Shown here in pieces: positions 1 through 5,871 of a stretch of 6,831 bases of DNA (position 1 is the stretch's first letter; each line of letters begins with the position of its first letter). Source of the stretch: Bacteroidota bacterium (GTDB lineage Bacteria; Bacteroidota; Ignavibacteria; Tepidaquicellales; Tepidaquicellaceae); assembly GCA_003519545.1 (NCBI GenBank), contig DOWN01000287.1, forward strand, positions 1 to 6,831, read 5' to 3'. A model generated the notes under the pieces. The model was given only the letters and a program-made list of their open reading frames with translations. It was not told the DNA's origin and did not search any database. The translations under genes were made by a program, and so were the position numbers.

Positions 1-716
1 GCACCATACCAGATAACATCATTTCGGTCGTTCAATAAATCTGTAATATTTTTATCAGAACTGTTAGCAATAATTTTTCCGCCGTGTTTTAAATTTTTAA
101 AAAACTCTGTAAAACCTTTTTTAAACTCTTCAAAATTTTTATAAATATCCGAGTGATCAAAATCGAGATTATTAAAAACAATTAAATCAGGATTTAATGT
201 TAAAAAACTTCTGTCATATTCGTCTGCTTCTGCAATTGAAAATTTACCATTACCTGCTCTGAAAGATGCATTTCCCAAGAAATCCAAACTTCCACCGACA
301 AATAATATCGGATCTGTTTTAGCATCAATAAATATTTTTGAAATCATTGATGTTGTTGTTGTTTTTCCATGAGTTCCGCAAATTGCAATCAGATACTTTT
401 CATTCACAAGTTCAGCAAGTAATTTAGCACGTTTAATGCAATTAATATTTAATTCTTTTGATTTTACTAATTCCGGATTATCATCACTAACTGCAGCAGT
501 GTAAATTACCAAGTCAATATCTTTTTCGATATTTTCACCTGAATGTGGGCTGTAAATTTTAATTCCGGATTTCTCAAGTCTTGAAGTTATTTCAGATTTC
601 TCTTTATCACTTCCAGATACTTTAATACCTAAATTATGAAAATATTCTGCCAAGCCGCTCATACCTATGCCACCTATTCCAATAAAATGAACCTTATGTA
701 AGTTCTTTATATTCAT
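1..716 (-). CDS. murC: UDP-N-acetylmuramate--L-alanine ligase (MurC), N-terminal 238 residues; 3' end beyond window
   Basis: Cytoplasmic ATP-dependent ligase that joins L-alanine to UDP-MurNAc, the first step of stem-peptide synthesis. My translation starts MNIKNLHKVHFIGIGGIGMS; the GIGGIGMSGLAE glycine-rich motif (residues 13-24) is the MurC hallmark for UDP binding. It is followed by VSGSD (33-37), TAAVSDDNPEL (73-83), the P-loop GTHGKTTTT (114-122, lysine 117) and EADEYDRSF (163-171), which carries the Mg-binding glutamate. The reading frame stays open to the left edge, so roughly the last half (the rest of the central domain and the C-terminal amino-acid-binding domain) lies outside. The ATG at 716-714 shares ATGA with the stop of the upstream 155-residue gene, so translation is probably coupled. 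The residues after the P-loop domain read NNLDFDHSDI, closer to the Mpl ligase (UDP-MurNAc:tripeptide recycling) than to the usual MurC ADH(L/M)D. The N-terminus, P-loop and dcw position still favour MurC strongly. Confidence 0.96.
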   Translation of the reverse strand, partial: MNIKNLHKVHFIGIGGIGMSGLAEYFHNLGIKVSGSDKEKSEITSRLEKSGIKIYSPHSGENIEKDIDLVIYTAAVSDDNPELVKSKELNINCIKRAKLLAELVNEKYLIAICGTHGKTTTTSMISKIFIDAKTDPILFVGGSLDFLGNASFRAGNGKFSIAEADEYDRSFLTLNPDLIVFNNLDFDHSDIYKNFEEFKKGFTEFFKNLKHGGKIIANSSDKNITDLLNDRNDVIWYG

Positions 717-1180
717 CTGTTTTTAATTCTTGATAATTTTATAAATTCCTGATACAGAGAATTTTCATTATTATAATCTGCAAGTCTGATTCTTAAAAAT
801 CTTTTTCTTCTTTTCAGTTTAAGTCTTACTATTTTATGAGGGCTTTTGCTTTCATCAAATTTTCTTTTTTCTTTGGAAAACTTTACATATAAAATATCAT
901 CGAAGAGAATTGTTTTTGTTCCGAACCTGTTTTTTATTTCGAGTCTATTATCATAAATCAATATCTCGCCATTTTTAATTTTATTGATAAGTAAAATTAC
1001 AGCAAAAATTATTACAAAAATTGCTATGAAATAAATTATAGGATCTTTTAAAACAATTTGGAAACTTCCGTCTTCAAATGTTCCTCTGATTACAAGATAT
1101 ATCACCATAAATAACAGATACACCAGTAGCATATTGTAATAAAAATCGAGTTTAAATTTATATTTTATCGGTGTTTCCAT
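713..1180 (-). CDS. Unassigned two-helix membrane protein with a basic, PH-like C-terminal domain, between murG and murC
   Basis: I do not recognise this 155-residue protein as a named family member. What can be seen: a short N-terminus with several lysines (METPIKYKFK), a hydrophobic helix at about 15-32, a loop of about 15 residues, and a second hydrophobic helix at about 48-66. A cytoplasm-type C-terminal part follows (67-155), with alternating hydrophobic residues typical of beta strands (EILIYDNRLEIKN at 72-84, KTILFDDILYVKF at 89-101), a very basic strand (KLKRRKRFLRIR, 121-132) and a closing helix (140-150). Two helices followed by beta strands and a terminal helix resemble small bacterial PH-domain (DUF304/bPH or STM3941-like) membrane proteins; this is inference from architecture. 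Its ATG overlaps the murG stop by one base (TAATG) and its TGA overlaps the murC ATG (ATGA), so it is a true operon member. It lacks the coiled coil expected of FtsL/FtsB and the POTRA-type domain of FtsQ. Its role is unknown; lipid II or envelope assembly is only a guess from context. Confidence 0.85.
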   Translation of the reverse strand: METPIKYKFKLDFYYNMLLVYLLFMVIYLVIRGTFEDGSFQIVLKDPIIYFIAIFVIIFAVILLINKIKNGEILIYDNRLEIKNRFGTKTILFDDILYVKFSKEKRKFDESKSPHKIVRLKLKRRKRFLRIRLADYNNENSLYQEFIKLSRIKNR

Positions 1181-2256
1181 TAATTGACAGTTTCATAAAT
1201 TAAATCAGCAATTTTCATAGCCGCATTTTTATCTGCAAATTTTTCAATATTTATTTTCATCTCATGAAGTTCTTTTTCATCTTTAAATAAATTTTTGATT
1301 GTATTTATCAGTTTGCAATCAAGGTCTTTTTGCAGAATAACTTTTGCCGCATTTTCAACCTCAAGACTTTTTGCATTATATTCCTGATGATTTTCAGTTG
1401 CAAAAGGATAAGGAACGAGAATCGCAGGTAATTTTAATGCAGCCAGTTCCATAATTGTAGTGACTCCTGATCTGCAAATGACCAGATCAGCAGCGGAATA
1501 ACAAAGGCTAATATTTTCAATAAAATCAAAAACTTTTACATCCGGAATATTACTAAATTTTTCTTTTATATTTTGATAATCCATTTTTCCTGTCTGCCAA
1601 ATCAAATTATATTCACTTAGTTTCTCTGAATTTTTTATCAGTGCTTCGTTGATTCCTCTTGCACCTTGGCTTCCGCCAAAAATAAATAAAGTTTTTTTGT
1701 TATCGTTTAACCCTAAAGATTTTTTTGCTTCAGTTTTATCGGTTAATTTCAAATTCATTCTTATAGGGTGTGAAATTTTAACGATATTATCTTTTCTTAC
1801 AAAATATTTCTTCGTTTCATTAAAATTAATAATCACTTTGTTTGCCTTTACAGAAAGAGCTTTTACAGTTTTTCCCGGAAAAGCATTACCTTCCTGAATT
1901 ATATTTTTTTTTCTAAGTCTCTGTGCAGTTTTTATAACCGGAAAACAAACATAACCTCCTGTGCCTATTACGATATCAGGTCTGAAGTCTTTTATATATT
2001 TTCTGCAATCGAGCATTGATACAAAAATTTTATATGGTAAAGAAACGTTCATCAGATATTTTTTCCTGTCAAATCCTGAAATATTAATTCCTTTAAAATT
2101 ATATCCGTATTCAGGAACAATTTTTTCTTCAAGTTTTCCTTTAGCACCGATAAATAAAATTTCGTTTTTTTCATCTTTCTTTTTTAATGCTTCTGCGATT
2201 GCTATCGCAGGATAAATATGACCACCTGTACCGCCACCCGATAAAATAATTCTCAT
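1180..2256 (-). CDS. murG: UDP-GlcNAc:undecaprenyl-PP-MurNAc-pentapeptide GlcNAc transferase (MurG)
   Basis: Peripheral, inner-face membrane glycosyltransferase (GT-B fold) that adds GlcNAc from UDP-GlcNAc to lipid I, making lipid II. The protein is 358 residues, matching the family length (about 355). The N-terminal acceptor domain opens with GGGTGGHIYPA (7-17), including the conserved histidine 13, then GTGGY (98-102) and QEGNAFPG (121-128), which carries the conserved asparagine. The C-terminal donor domain has GGSQGARGINEAL (194-206), RSGVTTIMELAAL (262-274) with the ribose-binding glutamate 270, and PFATENHQEYNA (284-295). The interdomain motif usually written GNP(V/I)R reads SHPIR (162-166), so the asparagine is replaced by histidine while the arginine is kept. 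The ATG at 2256 shares ATGA with the ftsW stop, and the TAA overlaps the ATG of the next gene by one base, so both flanks look translationally coupled. There is no plausible alternative start, because the glycine-rich motif begins at residue 7. Confidence 0.98.
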   Translation of the reverse strand: MRIILSGGGTGGHIYPAIAIAEALKKKDEKNEILFIGAKGKLEEKIVPEYGYNFKGINISGFDRKKYLMNVSLPYKIFVSMLDCRKYIKDFRPDIVIGTGGYVCFPVIKTAQRLRKKNIIQEGNAFPGKTVKALSVKANKVIINFNETKKYFVRKDNIVKISHPIRMNLKLTDKTEAKKSLGLNDNKKTLFIFGGSQGARGINEALIKNSEKLSEYNLIWQTGKMDYQNIKEKFSNIPDVKVFDFIENISLCYSAADLVICRSGVTTIMELAALKLPAILVPYPFATENHQEYNAKSLEVENAAKVILQKDLDCKLINTIKNLFKDEKELHEMKINIEKFADKNAAMKIADLIYETVN

Positions 2257-3380
2257 TGAACGAGTTCTTCATTAAAAAATTCTTTGTCTTCTTTTCTGTA
2301 AGAAGAAATATTAAGCAAAATTCCGATTGCAATTGAATTAAAAATCATTGCCGTTCCGCCGTAACTTATGAAAGGCATTGGAACACCTGTAGTCGGTATT
2401 AAACCTGTAGATACACACATATTCACAATTGCATAAAGTGATAGAATAGTTGTAATTCCAAAAGCCATATATCTTCCGAAATCATCCTGAATATCTTTGG
2501 AAACTTTGAAACCTCTCACCATTAAAATTGCAAATAAGCAAACAACTAATGCGGTGCCTATAAATCCATACTCTTCTCCAATAACTGAAAAAATAAAATC
2601 ACCGTGAGCTTCAGGCAAGAAATATTCTTTTTGAAGAGAGTTGCCCGGACCAATTCCGAAAACTCCTCCGTTTCCGAATCCAATCAATGCCTGTTGTAAC
2701 TGATAATTAGAACTACCGCCGGTTGTATATTCAGCATGAGAAGTTAATCTTCCTATTATATATGATTTTGATAAAACAAATAAAACCGCAAAAGGCAAAA
2801 TTCCGAGAATTGTAAAGAACACATGTTTTATTTTTACCGGTGAATTTAATAATATCAAAATGCTTGTAATAAAAATTAATGATGCAGTCGAAAAATTCGG
2901 TTGCAACGCCACCAAAGCCGTAACAAGAACAACGTAAAATAAAATCGGGAGATAACTTCTATATAACATATATATATATTCTCTTTTCCTTACGAGTAAA
3001 GTTGATATATAAATAATCAATGTGAACTTTGCTATATCAGAAGGCTGAAAACTTACAGGACCTAAATCTAACCATCTGCTCGCACCTTTGATTTCACTCA
3101 CACCAAAGAGAAAAATTGCCGCAAGAAATGCAATTGATCCCCAGATCATATATTTGCTCCAATTGAAATAATTTCTGTAATCTATTTTTGCAAAGAAAAA
3201 TATACAAAAAATAGAAATAGCAACTTTGATAGCATGTTGTCTGAACATATAATCCGGATCTCTGAATTTATCAGCAGCAAAAGTTGAACTCGAACTGTAA
3301 ACTGCACCTAAACTGAAAATCAGCAAGAACAATACCGATAATAAAATCCAAATATCTATTTTATATTCTGTTACTTTCAA
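2253..3380 (-). CDS. ftsW: Septal peptidoglycan polymerase FtsW (SEDS family), TTG start
   Basis: SEDS-family glycosyltransferase that polymerises lipid II at the division site together with the transpeptidase FtsI. It is 375 residues with about ten hydrophobic segments, the first at 11-30 and the last at about 340-358. SEDS landmarks are GASRWLDLG (99-107), FQPSDIAK (111-118), the QPNFSTA version of the usual QPDLGT (160-166), and LPEAHGDFIFSVIGEE (255-270), whose aspartate 261 matches the essential residue of FtsW/RodA. IPTTGVPMPFISYGG (328-342) follows in the C-terminal half. FtsW rather than RodA is favoured by its position between murD and murG and by the LPEAH motif. The start codon is TTG, sharing TTGA with the murD stop. 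An in-frame stop lies four codons upstream and the next methionine is residue 46, which would remove the first helix, so TTG is the only sensible start. The gene overlaps murG by 4 bases. Confidence 0.97.
   Translation of the reverse strand: MKVTEYKIDIWILLSVLFLLIFSLGAVYSSSSTFAADKFRDPDYMFRQHAIKVAISIFCIFFFAKIDYRNYFNWSKYMIWGSIAFLAAIFLFGVSEIKGASRWLDLGPVSFQPSDIAKFTLIIYISTLLVRKREYIYMLYRSYLPILFYVVLVTALVALQPNFSTASLIFITSILILLNSPVKIKHVFFTILGILPFAVLFVLSKSYIIGRLTSHAEYTTGGSSNYQLQQALIGFGNGGVFGIGPGNSLQKEYFLPEAHGDFIFSVIGEEYGFIGTALVVCLFAILMVRGFKVSKDIQDDFGRYMAFGITTILSLYAIVNMCVSTGLIPTTGVPMPFISYGGTAMIFNSIAIGILLNISSYRKEDKEFFNEELVQ
3377..3380 (-). promoter_or_regulatory. ftsW TTG start overlapping the murD stop (TTGA)
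   Basis: On the minus strand the four bases TTGA serve as the ftsW start (TTG) and the murD stop (TGA). This is the non-ATG counterpart of the ATGA overlaps at ftsW/murG and at the 155-residue gene/murC. An in-frame stop at 3392-3390 rules out an upstream start, and starting at the next methionine would delete the first transmembrane helix. The upstream sequence is A-rich without a Shine-Dalgarno motif. Confidence 0.82.
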
Positions 3381-4759
3381 TTTATTGCGTTTATAAGTTT
3401 TTTAAATTCATTACCTCTGTGTTCAAAATCTTTAAACATATCAAAACTTTTATATGAAGGAGAAAACAAAATTATATCTCCGCTTCTACAGCTATTAAGT
3501 GAATAGTAAATTGCTTCGTTTAAATCGAATGCAAGTTCTACAGGTACTAAGTGTTCAAAAAAATTAAATATATCCTGTTTGCTTTCGCCGATTGCAATAA
3601 TTTTTTTTACTTTATCTAATATCTCCATTTTAATAATCTCAAAATTCACATTCATTTTCATTCCGCCCATAATCAGAATTATTTTTCCGGGAAAACTTTT
3701 CAATGCAACTAAAGTTGAATCAGGATTTGTTGCTTTACTGTCGTTATAAATTTTAACACCGTTAATTTCTCTGATAAATTCTATTCTGTGCTCAACACCT
3801 TTAAAATTTTTTAATGTTTCTTTGATAATCTCGTCTTCAATATTAAATCTTTTAGCAGTTAGAATTGCAGCCATAGAATTTGCAATATTATGATGACCTT
3901 TAATCTGTAACTGATCTTTTTTTATTATTTTAGAATTTTCATTTTTTGAATTATCGAAATAACAGATAAAACCAGAATTAAGATAGCAACCTGTCAGAAG
4001 GCTTTCATCATCCAAACCATTTGAAAGAGTGAATGCACTTTTCATAGCCAGAATTTGATACTTATAGAGATTATTTTTTATAAATTCATCATCATAATTA
4101 TAAATGAATAAATCTTTAATGTCCTGATTACCGGTGATTTTCATTTTTGCATCAAAATAATTATCCATTGTTTTATGCCAGTATAGATGATCTTCAGTGA
4201 AATTCAAAAAAACAGAAACTTTTGGTTTAAATAATTCTGTATCATATAACTGATAACTGCTTGTCTCGAGAATTACAATAGAGTTTTCATTTATATCATC
4301 AAGAATTTCAGAAAAAGCCAAACCTACATTTCCGCAAACTTTTGTATCAAAACCTGCGTTTGTAAAAATTTCACCAATTAAATTAACAGTTGTAGTTTTA
4401 CCATTAGTCCCTGTAACTGCTATCACAGGGCATTTACAAAACAGATAAGACAATTCAAGTTCACCGATCACTTTTTTTCCGGCATTTTTTAATTGCAGAA
4501 TCAATTCGTTCCACATCGGAATACCCGGACTCTTTACTATTATATCGTAATCAAAAATTTTATCAGAATGTTTTCCGGTTTCGAATTCAATATTTTTATT
4601 TCTTAATAATTCCAAAAATTCTTTTTCAATTTTTTCTTCAGAATTTGATTCACTTAAGAAAACTTTGATTCCTCTATTGTGTAGAAATTTTGCAATTCCG
4701 ACTCCGCTTCTGCCGGCACCTAAAATTGCATAAGAATATTTAGAGTATTCGTTTATCAA
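3377..4759 (-). CDS. murD: UDP-N-acetylmuramoyl-L-alanine--D-glutamate ligase (MurD), TTG start
   Basis: Cytoplasmic ATP-dependent ligase that adds D-glutamate to UDP-MurNAc-L-Ala. At 460 residues it is slightly longer than E. coli MurD (438). The N-terminal UDP-binding domain has ILGAGRSGVGIA (12-23) and SPGIP (77-81). The central ATPase domain has the P-loop TGTNGKTTT (116-124, lysine 121), CGNVG (142-146), ETSSYQL (165-171), TEDH (188-191) and YFDAK (201-205), the last lysine being the one carbamylated in the family. The C-terminal domain has GHHNIANSMAA (288-298), HRIE (324-327), NDSKATNPDST (339-349) and a SPSYKSFDMF-to-FEHRG segment (433-448). Two oddities stand out: the GGxDKG-type loop reads GGMKMN (365-370), and the usual DHLDRH reads DHLYWH (190-195). 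Most other landmarks, including the carbamylated lysine, are intact, so I expect an active enzyme. It starts two bases after the mraY stop and overlaps ftsW by 4 bases. Confidence 0.97.
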   Translation of the reverse strand: MINEYSKYSYAILGAGRSGVGIAKFLHNRGIKVFLSESNSEEKIEKEFLELLRNKNIEFETGKHSDKIFDYDIIVKSPGIPMWNELILQLKNAGKKVIGELELSYLFCKCPVIAVTGTNGKTTTVNLIGEIFTNAGFDTKVCGNVGLAFSEILDDINENSIVILETSSYQLYDTELFKPKVSVFLNFTEDHLYWHKTMDNYFDAKMKITGNQDIKDLFIYNYDDEFIKNNLYKYQILAMKSAFTLSNGLDDESLLTGCYLNSGFICYFDNSKNENSKIIKKDQLQIKGHHNIANSMAAILTAKRFNIEDEIIKETLKNFKGVEHRIEFIREINGVKIYNDSKATNPDSTLVALKSFPGKIILIMGGMKMNVNFEIIKMEILDKVKKIIAIGESKQDIFNFFEHLVPVELAFDLNEAIYYSLNSCRSGDIILFSPSYKSFDMFKDFEHRGNEFKKLINAIN

Positions 4760-4764
4760 ATTTA
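4757..4764 (-). promoter_or_regulatory. murD translation start at a TTG codon, two bases after the mraY stop
   Basis: Read on the minus strand the junction is TAAATTTG: the mraY TAA, two bases, then TTG. In the murD frame a stop codon (TAA) lies at 4774-4772, and only non-ATG codons stand between it and this TTG. The first in-frame methionine after it is residue 82, past the glycine-rich motif at 14-20. The TTG is therefore the best supported start. No GGAGG-like sequence precedes it; re-initiation by ribosomes finishing mraY is likely but inferred. Confidence 0.8.
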
Positions 4765-5871
4765 TCTGATCTTAAATGTTGATAATGTCATAATAGCAAG
4801 AATGATTGCAATAATATAAAATCTCATTACAATTTTTGGTTCGGGAATTCCCATCATTTCATAATGATGATGAAGCGGTGCCATTTTAAACACACGTCTT
4901 CCCTCTCCATATTTTCTCCTTGTCATTTTAAAATAATATCTTTGAATAACAACGGATAAAATTTCAATAAAAAATATTCCGCCTAAAAGAGGCAACAAAA
5001 ATTCTTTTTTTACGAGAATACTGAGTGTTGCAATTACTCCACCTAAAGCAAGAGAACCCGTATCCCCCATAAATACCTGAGCAGGATAAGAATTATACCA
5101 AAGGAAGCCCAAAGCCGCACCGCATAAGGCTCCGCAATATATCACTAGTTCACCGTTACCTTTTAAATAAATTATATTCAGATATTTTGAAGTTTCAACA
5201 TTTCCTGAAACGTAAGCAATAATTCCCAAAGTGAAGACAACAATTCCTGATGTTCCAATTGCAAGACCGTCGAGACCATCTGTAAAGTTAACAGCATTTG
5301 AAGTTCCTATTATTATAAAAATGATAATCGGTACATAGAAATATGAAAAATCAAAATGTAACTGTTTTAAAAACGGAATGGTTGTAATTGTATTTATACC
5401 TTCAAAAGAAGGTGCAAAATATATAACAAGAGCAACAATGGTTCCTGTTATAAATTGAAACAGCAGTTTATATTTTTCAACCAGACCTTTTTTATATTTT
5501 TTAATTACCTTCAGGTAATCATCAAGAAAACCAACTAAAGCAAGGGCTACAGTTACAAATAAAATAATCTGTATGTAAATATTTTTTAAATCACCCCAAA
5601 GCAAAACCGGCACAACAACAGAAATCCAAAGAATGATACCACCCATAGTAGGAGTTCCCGCTTTAGACCAATGGAATTTAGGTCCGTCTTCTTTCTTTGC
5701 TTCACCTATTTGTTTTTCCTTTAGTTTTCTCAGCACTATAGGAGCAATTATAAAACACATTATCAGAGCAGTTATAGCAGACAAAGCCCATCTGAAAGTT
5801 AGAAACCTGAACAGGTCAAATCCCGGTGGATTATAAATTGAGTTAATATATTCTGCTAAATAATATAACAT
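4762..5871 (-). CDS. mraY: Phospho-N-acetylmuramoyl-pentapeptide transferase (MraY)
   Basis: Integral membrane enzyme that transfers phospho-MurNAc-pentapeptide from UDP to undecaprenyl phosphate, forming lipid I; it commits the precursor to the membrane. It is 369 residues (E. coli 360) with about ten hydrophobic segments. Signature motifs are all present: GPKFHWSKAGTPTMGG (63-78), FLDDYLKV (115-122) with the catalytic-site aspartates 117 and 118, NFTDGLDGLA (195-204), FMGDTGSLALGG (267-278) with aspartate 270, and APLHHHYE (331-338). The N-terminus, MLYYL to NPPG, resembles MraY of the Bacteroidota/Chlorobi group. The ATG at 5871 directly abuts the murF stop (TAAATG), which supports this start and coupling to murF. 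The gene ends two bases before the murD TTG. No motif is missing and I see nothing abnormal. Confidence 0.99.
   Translation of the reverse strand: MLYYLAEYINSIYNPPGFDLFRFLTFRWALSAITALIMCFIIAPIVLRKLKEKQIGEAKKEDGPKFHWSKAGTPTMGGIILWISVVVPVLLWGDLKNIYIQIILFVTVALALVGFLDDYLKVIKKYKKGLVEKYKLLFQFITGTIVALVIYFAPSFEGINTITTIPFLKQLHFDFSYFYVPIIIFIIIGTSNAVNFTDGLDGLAIGTSGIVVFTLGIIAYVSGNVETSKYLNIIYLKGNGELVIYCGALCGAALGFLWYNSYPAQVFMGDTGSLALGGVIATLSILVKKEFLLPLLGGIFFIEILSVVIQRYYFKMTRRKYGEGRRVFKMAPLHHHYEMMGIPEPKIVMRFYIIAIILAIMTLSTFKIR

Noticed and set aside
713..1180. The 155-residue gene as FtsQ, FtsL or FtsB
   Set aside because: Those proteins have a single transmembrane segment followed by a POTRA domain or coiled coil; this one has two helices, no coiled-coil heptads and a basic beta-rich tail.
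1467..1490. Perfect 8-bp inverted repeat (arms 1467-1474 and 1483-1490) that could be read as a terminator or operator
   Set aside because: It lies deep inside murG, has no following T-run in the direction of transcription, and encodes the conserved AADLVICRSG region, so chance or codon use is the simpler explanation.
1649..1897. Open frame of 82 codons on the plus strand
   Set aside because: It lies entirely antisense to murG, whose motifs are fully conserved in this stretch; the plus-strand peptide has no recognisable features.
1961..2215. Open frame of 84 codons on the plus strand
   Set aside because: Antisense shadow of the murG N-terminal domain; its hydrophobic look comes from the complement of an AT-rich coding strand.
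2967..2980. TA-rich alternating run
   Set aside because: It encodes Tyr-Ile-Tyr-Met within ftsW and is expected in an AT-rich genome; too short to count as a repeat element or promoter.
4409..4430. 6-bp inverted repeat with a 10-base loop
   Set aside because: It falls on the MurD P-loop coding sequence (PVIAVTG), whose constrained residues explain the bases.
5633..5836. Open frame of 67 codons on the plus strand
   Set aside because: Antisense to the conserved N-terminal part of mraY, with no upstream signal and no family resemblance.
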